Below, piece by piece: positions 34,105 to 42,695 of a stretch of 64,000 nucleotides of DNA; position 1 is the stretch's first letter; the number at the start of each line of letters is the position of its first letter. The stretch is from Labrenzia sp. CE80. Its GTDB lineage: Bacteria > Pseudomonadota > Alphaproteobacteria > Rhizobiales > Stappiaceae. The notes beneath the pieces were generated by a model, which was not told the origin of the DNA, searched no databases, and worked only from the letters and a program-made list of their open reading frames with translations. The stretch is from the NCBI RefSeq assembly GCF_009650605.1, contig NZ_WAJT01000004.1, forward strand, positions 310,001 to 374,000, given 5' to 3'. The position numbers and the translations under genes are program-made.

Positions 34105-35416
34105 TCGGCTTTCTCTTTCCATCGCTGCTGCTGAAACGGAGATCGGACCAGTCCGCATCGGCGGGCGGGTGACACATGTCTCTGCAGATTCGCTCCGCGT
34201 GAAAGGTCTCTCCAAGTCGGTCTGCCTCGGGGATCTCGTGGTTTTCGAGGGACGTGACGTCTGCCGAAAGGGTGAGATCATTCTCCTTGATGAGCAGGAT
34301 GTCGTCGTTAAGCCCTTTGACCGTTCGAATGATATCGGCATTGGTTGCCGGGCTTACCGGATGGGCGGCCTGGCCATTCATCCTCATGAGAGTTGGCGTG
34401 GGCGGGTGGTAAATGCGCTGGGCAAAGCCGTGGATGACAAAGGCGCGCTTGCCTATGGTCCTGAAGCTTGGCTGCTTGACCGTGAGCCACCTGCTCCGAT
34501 GGAGCGAGGAAAAATCGAAAAGCCAGTGCGAACTGGTATTCGCGTTCTCGACCTTTTCACCCCGATGTGTGTCGGCCAGAGAATTGGTATCTTCGCTGGG
34601 TCGGGCGTAGGCAAATCGACGATGCTGGGAATGCTTGCTGGGTTTGGTGAGTTTGATACGGTGGTTGTCGGACTCGTTGGAGAGCGCGGCCGAGAAGTGC
34701 GTGAATTTATCGATGATGTGCTCGGTGATGCCTTGGAGCGGTCCGTCGTGGTTGCCGCCACGGGCGATGAAAGTGCCATGATGCGGCGCCTCGCACCCAA
34801 AACGGCCATGAGTGTTGCCGAATATTATCGATCTCTGGGGCAATCAGTTCTTTTGATCGTCGACAGTGCGACGCGGTTCGCGCATGCCGCCCGGGATGTG
34901 GCAATGGCTGCAGGGGAGCCGCCAGTTGCGCGTGGGTTTACCCCGAGTGTCTTCTCAGATCTTGCCAAGCTTCTGGAGCGGGCAGGGCCCGGGGCAGAAG
35001 GGAGCGGTAGTATCACAGCAATTGTCTCCGTCCTGGTGGATGGCGATGATCATAATGATCCTGTCTCCGATGCGATCCGTGGATTGCTGGATGGACATAT
35101 CGTCCTGGACCGCGGAATTGCCGACGCGGGGCGTTATCCGCCGGTGGATGTCTTGAAGTCGACTTCGCGGCTTGCTCAACGCGCCTGGACTGGCGAGCAG
35201 CGTGAGTTGATCCACAGGTTGAAGGGCATGATTTCAGAGTATGAGGAAACCCGTGACCTGCGGCTGCTTGGCGGTTACCAGCCTGGGATGAATGCCGGTC
35301 TGGACAAGGCATGTGATCTTGTTCCCAAGATCTACGAAGCGCTGCGTCAGTCGCCGGAACAAGTTGAAAACAGCGATCCGTTTAATGACTTGGCGCAAGC
35401 ATTGTCCGCGTCCTGA
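34091..35416 (+). CDS. fliI: Flagellum-specific ATPase FliI
   Basis: FliI is the F1-beta-like ATPase that energises flagellar export. The 441-residue protein has Walker A GSGVGKST at residues 170-177, VVVGLVGERGREVREFIDD, Walker B-like VLLIVDSATRFAHAARDVAMAAGEPP, GYTPSVFS-like RGFTPSVFSDL and the C-terminal LKGMISEYEETRDLRLLGGY. The start at 34091 overlaps the upstream gene; an earlier in-frame start at 34046 lies inside it. A strong terminator follows. No fliJ lies next to it. Confidence 0.97.
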   Translation: MNSLDRLSLSIAAAETEIGPVRIGGRVTHVSADSLRVKGLSKSVCLGDLVVFEGRDVCRKGEIILLDEQDVVVKPFDRSNDIGIGCRAYRMGGLAIHPHESWRGRVVNALGKAVDDKGALAYGPEAWLLDREPPAPMERGKIEKPVRTGIRVLDLFTPMCVGQRIGIFAGSGVGKSTMLGMLAGFGEFDTVVVGLVGERGREVREFIDDVLGDALERSVVVAATGDESAMMRRLAPKTAMSVAEYYRSLGQSVLLIVDSATRFAHAARDVAMAAGEPPVARGFTPSVFSDLAKLLERAGPGAEGSGSITAIVSVLVDGDDHNDPVSDAIRGLLDGHIVLDRGIADAGRYPPVDVLKSTSRLAQRAWTGEQRELIHRLKGMISEYEETRDLRLLGGYQPGMNAGLDKACDLVPKIYEALRQSPEQVENSDPFNDLAQALSAS

Positions 35417-35450
35417 CTGCGTTTCACGAAAGAAAGTGTTCTGGGAGTCT

Positions 35451-35483
35451 GAGCCAATCCGCCAAGCGGGTTGGCTCTTTTTT
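35451..35483 (+). terminator. Rho-independent terminator after fliI
   Basis: GAGCCAA (35451-35457) pairs with TTGGCTC (35471-35477), and inside it CCGC with GCGG around a CAA loop; a T-tract of about seven follows. It closes the DUF1217-flgF-fliI operon and separates it from rem/ftcR. Confidence 0.95.
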
Positions 35484-35771
35484 GCGAATATATTCAGAAA
35501 GTTCGAATTGTCATATTGCGTGAGCGTCAGTATGATGTATGTAGTTTTTCAGCTTCTGATAATATTTATGAAATGATTTCAAATTTTAAATTTATTTGTT
35601 TCACAATATATCGAAAATAAATCTGTTGATTTTATGAGTATCTGATTTTTTATGTAAATCTTTTGTACTCCCTGAGTATAGGTAACTGTTTCTGACCTGT
35701 TTCCGAATGTTGACGATCGTATTTCTGCCTATTAGTGGTAATTACATCGGGAAAATTCTGGAGTGGGCACC
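35484..35771. other. Long AT-rich regulatory gap before rem/ftcR
   Basis: Nearly 290 bases much richer in A/T than the flanks, with runs such as AAATTTTAAATTTATTTG and many ATATs. No gene is visible, and no copy of the CAAGC flagellar motif was found. TTGACG at about 35709-35714 could be a -35 box, but no well-spaced -10 box is seen. The AT-rich tract is a likely binding region for nucleoid proteins or upstream regulators of the flagellar master regulator; that is inference. Confidence 0.5.
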
Positions 35772-36563
35772 GTGTTTGTTTTAGTTGATGAACGGGAAAT
35801 AGTTACGTCAGGGTACGCCTCGGCGTTTGAGCGTGAGGGTTTTGCAACGCTTGAACTTCACGCAGAGGAGTTGGGTGATTGGCTTGCGGTGGCGCCGGAC
35901 AGCGATCTTGAAGCTGTCGAAGGTTTTCTGATCGGGGCTGGTGAGACAAGGGCAACCTTTCCTGGCCTCATTCGCAACAGATGCGCGGATACTCCGATCA
36001 TTGTGCTGGAAGATAAGCCCAGCCTCGACACAACACTCGATTTTTTCACAGCTGGGGTAGATGACGTTCTCCGCAAGCCGGTGCACGTCAAGGAAATCCT
36101 GGCTCGAGTCGGGGCAATTCGCAGACGTACACTCGCTGAAGACGAAAAGGTCGAAAGCGGGCCGATACAGGTCTTCTTCGATGGCCGTGATCCGATCGTT
36201 GGCGGTGAAGACATGATGCTGCCTCGCAGAGAGCGCAGGATTCTGGAATACCTCGTTCGAAACACCGGACGCCGGGTGACCAAGAGCCAACTTTTCAACG
36301 CGGTCTATGGCGTCATGAATGAGGAAGTCGACGAATGCGTCGTTGAGAGCCATATCTCAAAGCTTCGCAAGAAGCTGAGAATTCGTCTCGGCTACGATCC
36401 GGTCGAATCCACGCGCTACATCGGTTACATGCTCAAGGCTGGACAGCCAGCTCAAAGTGCTCCGAAGCTAGCGGACGGCAAGAAGGTCGCGCCTGTCGCA
36501 TGGGCACCCATCAAAGAGATGAAGACGTCTTCAAACAAGAAGCTGGAACTCGTAAACAGCTGA
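35772..36563 (+). CDS. Rem/FtcR-type OmpR-family flagellar transcriptional regulator
   Basis: A DNA-binding response-regulator-like protein of 263 residues. The N-terminal receiver-like domain (MFVLVDEREIVTSGYASAFEREGF) and EILARVGAIRRR closely resemble Rem of Sinorhizobium and FtcR of Brucella, which activate flagellar genes. The C-terminal OmpR-type winged helix includes LPRRERRILEYLVRN and VVESHISKLRKKLR, TRYIGYML. The phosphoacceptor position reads AVEGFLIG, so Glu50 replaces the usual Asp; D6, E7 and K102 are present. The GTG at 35772 is preferred because GGAG lies 8 nt upstream and the protein then starts like Rem; a GTG at 35763 overlaps that site. Confidence 0.88.
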   Translation: MFVLVDEREIVTSGYASAFEREGFATLELHAEELGDWLAVAPDSDLEAVEGFLIGAGETRATFPGLIRNRCADTPIIVLEDKPSLDTTLDFFTAGVDDVLRKPVHVKEILARVGAIRRRTLAEDEKVESGPIQVFFDGRDPIVGGEDMMLPRRERRILEYLVRNTGRRVTKSQLFNAVYGVMNEEVDECVVESHISKLRKKLRIRLGYDPVESTRYIGYMLKAGQPAQSAPKLADGKKVAPVAWAPIKEMKTSSNKKLELVNS

Positions 36564-36888
36564 CTATCCGGTTTGCTGCTTTGGCAGCTTAAAGCGGTTT
36601 CTCTTGATATTATGGCCCTGTTGGATCATGTCTGGCTGGCTTCTCCCTAGCCGCGTCGATCTACGTGTGGAATTGCCGATCTTAGGTCGAGATTCTCGCG
36701 CCAATTGGTGCGTCCCTGTTTCTCGCAGGTGCGCCGATTTTTCCGAGTTCTTCAACTTTGGTCTAGATGGCGCAGCGTCAGGTCTGGAATGATCGGGCGT
36801 ATTTTGCGAAATTACCTCATACCCTTGATTTATAGATCGAGGAGTTTGCTCGTTCTGAGTAAGCTGGCTTCCATATGAGGATTTTCAC
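36564..36888. other. Intergenic region between rem/ftcR and thiolase
   Basis: About 325 bases without a supported gene. A small stem GCTGC-TTTG-GCAGC shortly after the rem stop is followed by only a poor T-run, so it is at best a weak terminator. The end of the gap should hold the thiolase promoter, but no convincing -35/-10 pair was found. Confidence 0.5.
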
Positions 36889-38076
36889 ATGACGAGAAAA
36901 GTCGTGATCGCATCCGGCGTTCGCACTGCAATTGGTGATTTCGGCGGTTCTCTGGCAAGTGTGTCGCCTTGCGAATTAGGCGCCGCTGTTGCACGTGAGG
37001 CCATAACCAGGGCTGGTTGCGAGGGCGCGGATGTCCGGCAATCCGTTTTTGGAAATGTAATCCATACAGCGCCCGAAGATATGTACCTCAGCCGCGTCGT
37101 TGCGATACGAGCCGGTGTTCCTGAGACATCACCAGCCTTGACCTTGAATCGTCTGTGTGGATCAGGTCTGCAAGCGGTTGTTTCAGCCGCAGAGCAGGTC
37201 TTGCTCGGAAATTCAGAGATTGTATTGGCGGGCGGAGCCGAAAACATGAGCCGCTCCGGACAATTGGTCACCGCGAGCCGGTTCGGACAAAAAATGGGAG
37301 ACGTGACCGCCGTCGACATGATGATCGGCGCGCTGAACGATCCTTTCGGCAATGGCCATATGGGTATCACCGCGGAAAATATTGCAGCACGCGACGAGAT
37401 TGACCGGGCTGCTCAAGACACTTTCGCGGTGGAGTCCCATCGACGCGCCGCAGCAGCGATTGCGCAAGGCCATTTCAAGGATCAGATCCTGCCGACTACC
37501 GTCCGCAAAGGTCGCTCCGAGGTCGTGTTCGATACAGACGAACATGTGCGCGAAGGCGTCTCTCTCGAAGACATGGCCAAGCTTCGCTCGGCCTTCCGCA
37601 AGGATGGCACAGTGACCGCAGGCAACGCGAGCGGTATCAACGATGGTGCTGCTGCAGTGATTCTCATGGATGAAGAGATCGCACAGGGCCGAGGCGTTGA
37701 GCCGTTGGCGCGGATTGTTTCTTATGGACTTGGTGGGGTGGCGCCTGAGGTTATGGGGTTGGGGCCGATCCCGGCGACACGGCAGGCGCTGAAGCGCGCT
37801 GGTCTATCCGTGAGTGACCTTGACGTCATCGAGTCCAATGAGGCTTTTGCAGCGCAAGCCTGTGCAGTTTCCAAGGAGCTGGAGCTCCCTGCGGAGAAGG
37901 TAAATCCGAATGGTGGAGCCGTTGCGCTGGGCCATCCAGTTGGTGCGTCCGGAGCAGTCATTCTTGTGAAGCTTGCCTATGAGTTGCGTCGCACGGGAGG
38001 CCGCTATGGGCTGGCCACCATGTGTATCGGCGGTGGTCAGGGCATTGCGGTGATCATCGAGCGCATGGAGGCTTGA
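36889..38076 (+). CDS. Acetyl-CoA acetyltransferase / beta-ketothiolase
   Basis: A biosynthetic- or degradative-type thiolase that condenses or cleaves short 3-ketoacyl-CoA in the cytoplasm. The 395-residue length is typical. The catalytic residues are all visible: Cys90 (LNRLCGSGLQAV), His349 (GGAVALGHPVGASG) and Cys379 (TMCIGGGQG). GGAENMSRSGQ and NEAFAAQ are further family marks. It stands alone on the plus strand, convergent with the LysR gene (19 nt between stops). BktB-type or PhaA-type specificity cannot be told apart here. Whether it belongs to the neighbouring amine-degradation genes is uncertain. Confidence 0.94.
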   Translation: MTRKVVIASGVRTAIGDFGGSLASVSPCELGAAVAREAITRAGCEGADVRQSVFGNVIHTAPEDMYLSRVVAIRAGVPETSPALTLNRLCGSGLQAVVSAAEQVLLGNSEIVLAGGAENMSRSGQLVTASRFGQKMGDVTAVDMMIGALNDPFGNGHMGITAENIAARDEIDRAAQDTFAVESHRRAAAAIAQGHFKDQILPTTVRKGRSEVVFDTDEHVREGVSLEDMAKLRSAFRKDGTVTAGNASGINDGAAAVILMDEEIAQGRGVEPLARIVSYGLGGVAPEVMGLGPIPATRQALKRAGLSVSDLDVIESNEAFAAQACAVSKELELPAEKVNPNGGAVALGHPVGASGAVILVKLAYELRRTGGRYGLATMCIGGGQGIAVIIERMEA

Positions 38077-38095
38077 GCTGTAAAGAGGCGCGACC

Positions 38096-39010
38096 TCAGC
38101 AGGCCACTTTTTCATGCAAGAACCAGGTTTTCTCGACGCTCTCCAGAAAGGTTGAGACGACCTGCGTTCTTCGAGCGTCTTTGGCCGACATGAGAATGAA
38201 GCGGCAGGCGTAGCCGAAATGATCTGGCACAAGGTGCCTTAGCTTGCCTGTCGCGCACCATTTTGCGGCGTAGTGGTGCGGCAGAAATCCAAGGTATGAG
38301 CCTGACCTAATGAGAAGCAGTTGGGGTTCAATCTGGAAGACGGTCGCTTCAATTCGTCCCGGCCCGTGTTGCTGTTTGTCTTCCTTGCGCCAATAGCCTC
38401 GCTGAACAAAAGGCATGGCGCGGATTGTATCGCTAGTGATCTGGTCATCCGGTACCTGGAAAAGAGGATGGCTTTGCCCGCAGTAGAGGCCGTGGGCTTC
38501 TTCATGCAGGGGCATTTCCTCGACGCCTTCGACGGCCGTGATCGAGACCCCGATCCCGCAATGATAGGTGCCGTCCAGAATTTTTTGCTGCAGATCTTGT
38601 GGGCGTTCTTGAGCAATCAGGATTTTGACTTCTGGCGCGAGGCTCTTGAACAACGCCAAGGCTTCCGGCAACCTGTTTCCCGGATCTTCTGCAACGGCAT
38701 CAAGAATGCCAAGCCGGAGTTCACCGGCAAGTTTTCCCCGAAGAGCGCCAACATTTGCGGAAAAGTCCAGAAGGGAAGATTCCAGGCGGCATGCCGCTTC
38801 GTGAACCCGTTGTCCCTGCTCCGTCAGGCGGAAGCCGCGTCGCCCCCTCTGGCAAAGGGTCACTCCCAGCCGCTGCTCAAGTGCGGTCATGTGATTACTG
38901 ATGGTGGACTGGCTGAGGTTTAATTCAGCTTCAGCCGCTGAAAAACCGCCATTTCGAACGACTGCATCAAACACCTGCAAAAGTCGAAGGTCGCTGCCAG
39001 AAGGGCGCAT
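38096..39010 (-). CDS. LysR-family transcriptional regulator
   Basis: A 304-residue regulator with an N-terminal winged helix-turn-helix (LRLLQVFDAVVRNGGFSAAEAELNLSQSTISNHMTALEQRLG) and a periplasmic-binding-protein-like effector domain (ELRLGILDAVAEDPGNRLPEALALF and following). The start at 39010 gives the standard LysR N-terminus; the frame remains open to 39070 only with a TTG start. It is divergent from the aminotransferase gene, with a dyad in between (39049-39070), so it most likely controls the aminotransferase-ureohydrolase-transporter operon and itself. Confidence 0.92.
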   Translation of the reverse strand: MRPSGSDLRLLQVFDAVVRNGGFSAAEAELNLSQSTISNHMTALEQRLGVTLCQRGRRGFRLTEQGQRVHEAACRLESSLLDFSANVGALRGKLAGELRLGILDAVAEDPGNRLPEALALFKSLAPEVKILIAQERPQDLQQKILDGTYHCGIGVSITAVEGVEEMPLHEEAHGLYCGQSHPLFQVPDDQITSDTIRAMPFVQRGYWRKEDKQQHGPGRIEATVFQIEPQLLLIRSGSYLGFLPHHYAAKWCATGKLRHLVPDHFGYACRFILMSAKDARRTQVVSTFLESVEKTWFLHEKVAC

Positions 39011-39048
39011 GTACAAGCCTTTCACATGGATAATTCCAAATGTTATGT

Positions 39049-39070
39049 TTGAAAGAACGTTATTTTTCAA
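39049..39070. promoter_or_regulatory. Candidate LysR operator
   Basis: TTGAAA (39049-39054) and TTTCAA (39065-39070) form a perfect inverted repeat with a 10-nt spacer, in the 168-bp gap between the LysR gene and the aminotransferase gene. LysR proteins commonly bind such interrupted dyads next to their own gene. Confidence 0.4.
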
Positions 39071-39178
39071 GCTAAGAGAATTGGGTCTTATGGCGTGTAA
39101 ATGCGCATGCCTAGAGATTGAGCGCCGGCAAGCGCGGTGCGCCGCTAGTTCCTGAACCGAGAAGACGTCCAGAGCCGA

Positions 39179-40372
39179 ATGAATAGCCTCAACACCAATC
39201 TTTTGGATACAGCGACACCTCCCATTCCGGAGGCGCAGGTTTGGCTGGATGGCTATGACGGTTGCTTGGGTCCAGTCATCAGCTTGAGCCAGGCTGTGCC
39301 GGGCGAAGCACCTCCCCAGGCGTTTCTGGACCGTATTTCGGATGTTGCGCGGACACCTGACGCGACGCGCTATGGCGATATCTTTGGGGACATGTCTCTT
39401 CGTTCGGCTTATGCGAGCGATATTTCGTCAACTTACGGCGCTGACTTGGAACCTGGAAATACAGCAATTACTGCTGGCTGCAATCAGGCTTTCTTTGTCA
39501 CAATGATGGCGCTGGCAAAGAGCGGTGAGGCGATCCTGCTCCCTGCGCCGTGGTACTTCAATCACAAGATGACGCTGGACATGTTGGGCATCGAGGCACG
39601 GCCGTTGCCTCTGTCCCCTGATGCTGGTTTCCTGCCCGACCCTGTGGTGGCCGCGGGTCTCATCGACGAAAAGGTCAGGGCAATTGTGCTCGTGACACCT
39701 AATAATCCGACTGGCGCAATTTATCCGGCAGGTGTGATCGACGCGTTTCACAAGCTGTGTGCCGACAGGGGCATCTGGCTGGTGGTGGATGAGACCTACC
39801 GCGATTTCATTTCGAAGGAGATGCCGCCGCATCGGCTTTTCGCATCTGAAAATTGGCAGGAAACGGTCATTAGCCTGTACAGCTTCTCCAAAGCCTACGC
39901 GATTCCGGGGCATAGGCTTGGCGCGATCGTCGCAGATGGTGAGGTCATCAGTCAGATCGGCAAGATCCTGGACTGTGTACAGATTTGTCCGGCGCGTGCG
40001 GCCCAGATGGCTTTACCGTGGGCGATCGAAAATCTGCGTGAGTGGCGGTCTGCAGCCCTGGAGACAATCATGCAGCGCATCGCGGCTTTTACCGAGACGA
40101 TGAGCCGTGCAGATGGCTGGGAGATCGATCAGATCGGCGCATATTTTGCCTATGTTCGCCATCCCTTTGAAGGCGTTGCATCGACGCAAGTTGCCGAAGC
40201 GCTGGCGCGTCGATGCGGGGTTCTAGCGCTGCCCGGAAGCTACTTCGGACCAGGGCAAGAACGGCATCTGCGGGTTGCCTTTGCCAATGTCGGTGTCGAG
40301 GCAATTGCTGACCTTGGACACCGTTTTGACGCACTGACCGCGACAGCTCCTTTTGCAAGAGCACACGCGTAG
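39179..40372 (+). CDS. Class I/II PLP-dependent aminotransferase
   Basis: A 397-residue fold-type I aminotransferase. The PLP Schiff-base lysine is Lys238 in YSFSKAYAIPGHRLG; other marks are AITAGCNQAF, LLPAPWYFNHKMTLDMLG, VLVTPNNPTGAIYP, VVDETYRDF and the C-terminal substrate-carboxylate Arg region ERHLRVAFANVG. The amino donor cannot be deduced. Together with the ureohydrolase and the polyamine-type importer, a guanidino amino acid (for example arginine) or an omega-amino compound is a reasonable guess. The ureohydrolase gene starts 10 nt after its stop. Confidence 0.9.
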   Translation: MNSLNTNLLDTATPPIPEAQVWLDGYDGCLGPVISLSQAVPGEAPPQAFLDRISDVARTPDATRYGDIFGDMSLRSAYASDISSTYGADLEPGNTAITAGCNQAFFVTMMALAKSGEAILLPAPWYFNHKMTLDMLGIEARPLPLSPDAGFLPDPVVAAGLIDEKVRAIVLVTPNNPTGAIYPAGVIDAFHKLCADRGIWLVVDETYRDFISKEMPPHRLFASENWQETVISLYSFSKAYAIPGHRLGAIVADGEVISQIGKILDCVQICPARAAQMALPWAIENLREWRSAALETIMQRIAAFTETMSRADGWEIDQIGAYFAYVRHPFEGVASTQVAEALARRCGVLALPGSYFGPGQERHLRVAFANVGVEAIADLGHRFDALTATAPFARAHA

Positions 40373-40382
40373 AGGAAAGAGA

Positions 40383-41444
40383 ATGGACAAGCCTAAACTG
40401 GATGCCCTGCGCGAGAAATTCGGCGGCCAGAACGAAACAGCGATCTATGATCCGTCGTTTCAAAAGGTTGTTTCGAAACTATTCGATGAGAAGGGAACGC
40501 GTGTCGCACCATATGCAGGCATTCCGACCTTCCTCGACGTTCCTTATCGGCCAATGGACTGGTCCGCTCCGGATTTCTCTGGTCTCGACGTAGCCTTAAT
40601 GGGTGTGCCGATGGATCTCGGGATCACCAACCGAAACGGGTGCCGCTTTGGGCCACGCGCGCTGCGCACCATCGAGCGGATCGGGCCCTACAACCATGTT
40701 CTGGACTGCATGCCAGCCCAGGACCTGAGGGTTGCCGATGTGGGCGACGTGCCTTTCCGTAGCCGGTTCAGCCTCGATCAGTCGCATGAAGACATTGAGG
40801 CGACGGTGGCGAAAATCGCCGCCGCAGGTGTCGTTCCCTTGTCGATCGGTGGCGACCATTCGATGACCCTCCCGATCCTGCGTGCGGTTGGTCAAAATCA
40901 GCCTGTCGGTATGATCCACATCGATGCGCATTGTGACACTGCAGGACCTTTCGATGGCAGCCGCTTTCATCATGGTGGTCCTTTCCGCCAAGCCGTACTT
41001 GATGGCGTGCTTGATCCTGAACGAACCATTCAGATCGGCATCCGGGGGTCTTCAGAGTATCTTTGGGAGTTCTCGAAGGCATCTGGCATGGATGTCATTC
41101 ACGCGGAAAAGATATCTGAACTTGGATGCGCTCAAATTGCCGAGATGGCGCGCGCCAAGGTTGGGGATGGTCCGGTCTATCTCTCCTTCGACATCGACAG
41201 TCTGGACCCTGCTTATGCGCCTGGAACGGGGACGCCTGAAATCGGCGGCCTGACCACACGCGAAGCGCAGGAAATCCTCAGGGCGCTCAAGGGCGTCAAT
41301 CTGGTTGGTGGCGATGTCGTTGAAGTCGCACCACAATACGACAGCACCACGAACACGGCACATGCGGGCGCTCAAATGCTGTTCGAAGTTCTGTCACTTA
41401 TGGTTTTCAGCCCCGGGCTACAGCCTGAGGCCGGAGGAAACTAA
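40383..41444 (+). CDS. Agmatinase-family ureohydrolase (agmatinase or guanidino-acid hydrolase)
   Basis: A binuclear Mn enzyme that releases urea from a guanidino compound. The 353-residue protein has the metal-binding motifs GGDHS (156-160), HIDAHCDT (from His179) and SFDIDSLDPAYAPGTGTPEIGG (Asp270, Asp272). The length and N-terminal extension of about 60 residues before PFSGLDVALMGVPMD-like (here DFSGLDVALMGVPMDLG) are those of agmatinase/guanidinobutyrase/guanidinopropionase. Substrate specificity is not readable. The start at 40383 has AGAGGAAAG just upstream. Confidence 0.93.
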   Translation: MDKPKLDALREKFGGQNETAIYDPSFQKVVSKLFDEKGTRVAPYAGIPTFLDVPYRPMDWSAPDFSGLDVALMGVPMDLGITNRNGCRFGPRALRTIERIGPYNHVLDCMPAQDLRVADVGDVPFRSRFSLDQSHEDIEATVAKIAAAGVVPLSIGGDHSMTLPILRAVGQNQPVGMIHIDAHCDTAGPFDGSRFHHGGPFRQAVLDGVLDPERTIQIGIRGSSEYLWEFSKASGMDVIHAEKISELGCAQIAEMARAKVGDGPVYLSFDIDSLDPAYAPGTGTPEIGGLTTREAQEILRALKGVNLVGGDVVEVAPQYDSTTNTAHAGAQMLFEVLSLMVFSPGLQPEAGGN

Positions 41445-41537
41445 CCGGCAGATCCGTTCGAAAAGAAACGGACGCCGAATTTTATACTGGCCGGCAGTAA
41501 TTGGGATCGCCCGCCATGACAAAAAAGGGGAACTGAC

Positions 41538-42626
41538 ATGATTAAAGACACTCGTTCAACATTCTCTCGGCGGTCCTTCCTGGCCGCTTCGACTGCTGGT
41601 GTTTCGATGCTGGCGATGCCATCCGTACTGCGGGCCCAGGATCGTTCGATCAAGGTTGGTGTCTACGGCGGCTACTTTAAGGACAGCTTTGACAAGCACA
41701 TCTTCCCGAAGTTCACCGAGGAGACCGGGATTGCGGTTGAGTCTGTTGCTGAACCGACCGGCGAAGCCTGGCTTGTGCAGCTGGAGCAGGCGGCTCGTGC
41801 CGGTGCTGCCCCGGCCGATCTTTCCATGATGTCTCAAGTCGCAATGCTCAAGGGCCAGTCAACCGAGCTCTGGGCGCCGATTGACATGTCCAAGATCACC
41901 AATGCCGGTGATGTGTTGCCTCAGTTCCTCAACAAGTATCCAGACGACCGGGTGGCTGGTGTTGGCGCCGTTGCCTGGTACATCAATCTTGTTTCTAACA
42001 CGGAAGCCTATCCGGAAGCACCAGAAAGCTGGGCTTTCATTTGGGATCCTGCCAATGAAGGCAAACTTGGCCTTCTCGCGTTGGTGTCCAACTCCTTCCT
42101 GCTTGAAGTCACGGCCAAGACCTTCTTCGGCGGCACCGGCATCCTCGATACCGAGGAAGGCATTCTGAAGGTCATGGACAAGCTCGCCGAACTGAAGCCG
42201 AACGTTCAGCTATGGTATCGCGACGAAGCTCAGTTCGAGCAGGCGCTGAAATCCGGTGAGATTCCGATGGGCCAATATTATCATGACGTCACCGGTCTGG
42301 CTGCAGCCGACGGCTTCCCGGTACGCTCCACTTTCCCGAAAGAAGGCGGCATTCTCGACAGCGGATGTTGGGCCCTGTCACGGGCATCGGACAAGGTCGA
42401 CGAGGCACATGTGTTCATTGATTTCATGACACGCCCAGAAATGCAGTCGCTGATGTCGCTCAAGGTTGGTACCGCGCCGACACTCAAGCGGGATGTACTT
42501 GCGCTGACTGATGAGGAATTTGCGTCCGTCTCCTCGTCGATCGATCCGATTATTCCACGCTACGACCTCTATACGTCAAAGGCCGATTGGCTGAATCAGA
42601 AGTGGACTGAGCTGATCGTCGGCTAA
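41538..42626 (+). CDS. Spermidine/putrescine-type ABC transporter substrate-binding protein (Tat signal)
   Basis: Periplasmic binding protein of the PotD/PotF class, 362 residues. The N-terminus has a twin-arginine signal (SRRSFLAASTAGVSML... ending VLRAQ), so it is probably exported folded. The mature protein starts IKVGVYGGYFKDSFDKHIF and contains FTEETGIAVE, GAVAWYINLV and SCWALSRAS-like GCWALSRASDKVDEAHVFIDF. Substrate could be a polyamine, a guanidino compound or another amine. It is preceded by the ureohydrolase (93-nt gap) and followed by a perfect hairpin before the ATPase gene. Confidence 0.92.
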   Translation: MIKDTRSTFSRRSFLAASTAGVSMLAMPSVLRAQDRSIKVGVYGGYFKDSFDKHIFPKFTEETGIAVESVAEPTGEAWLVQLEQAARAGAAPADLSMMSQVAMLKGQSTELWAPIDMSKITNAGDVLPQFLNKYPDDRVAGVGAVAWYINLVSNTEAYPEAPESWAFIWDPANEGKLGLLALVSNSFLLEVTAKTFFGGTGILDTEEGILKVMDKLAELKPNVQLWYRDEAQFEQALKSGEIPMGQYYHDVTGLAAADGFPVRSTFPKEGGILDSGCWALSRASDKVDEAHVFIDFMTRPEMQSLMSLKVGTAPTLKRDVLALTDEEFASVSSSIDPIIPRYDLYTSKADWLNQKWTELIVG

Positions 42627-42637
42627 CGTGAAAACCG

Positions 42638-42663
42638 ATCCGGCCGCGGTCACGCGGCCGGAT
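42638..42663 (+). terminator. Intra-operon hairpin between binding protein and ATPase genes
   Basis: ATCCGGCCGCG (42638-42648), loop GTCA, CGCGGCCGGAT (42653-42663): a perfect 11-bp stem followed by only a short T-run. It probably stabilises the upstream mRNA or causes partial termination so that the binding protein is made in excess. Confidence 0.7.
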
Positions 42664-42695
42664 TTGTCTATGCCCTGGAAGTTTGGAAATCTCAT

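Noticed and set aside
35709..35735. Possible sigma70 promoter for rem/ftcR
   Set aside because: TTGACG is good but the only -10-like TATTAG is 14 nt away, too close to be convincing.
36564..36610. Small GCTGC/GCAGC stem as rem terminator
   Set aside because: Only 5 bp and followed by TTAAAGCGG, not a T-tract.
36604..36792. Small plus-strand frame (62 codons) after rem/ftcR
   Set aside because: No ribosome binding site and no recognisable sequence; likely chance.
41445..41537. TCCGTT/AACGGA hairpin between ureohydrolase and binding protein genes
   Set aside because: Six base pairs with an 8-nt loop and no T-tract; too weak to call a terminator or riboswitch.
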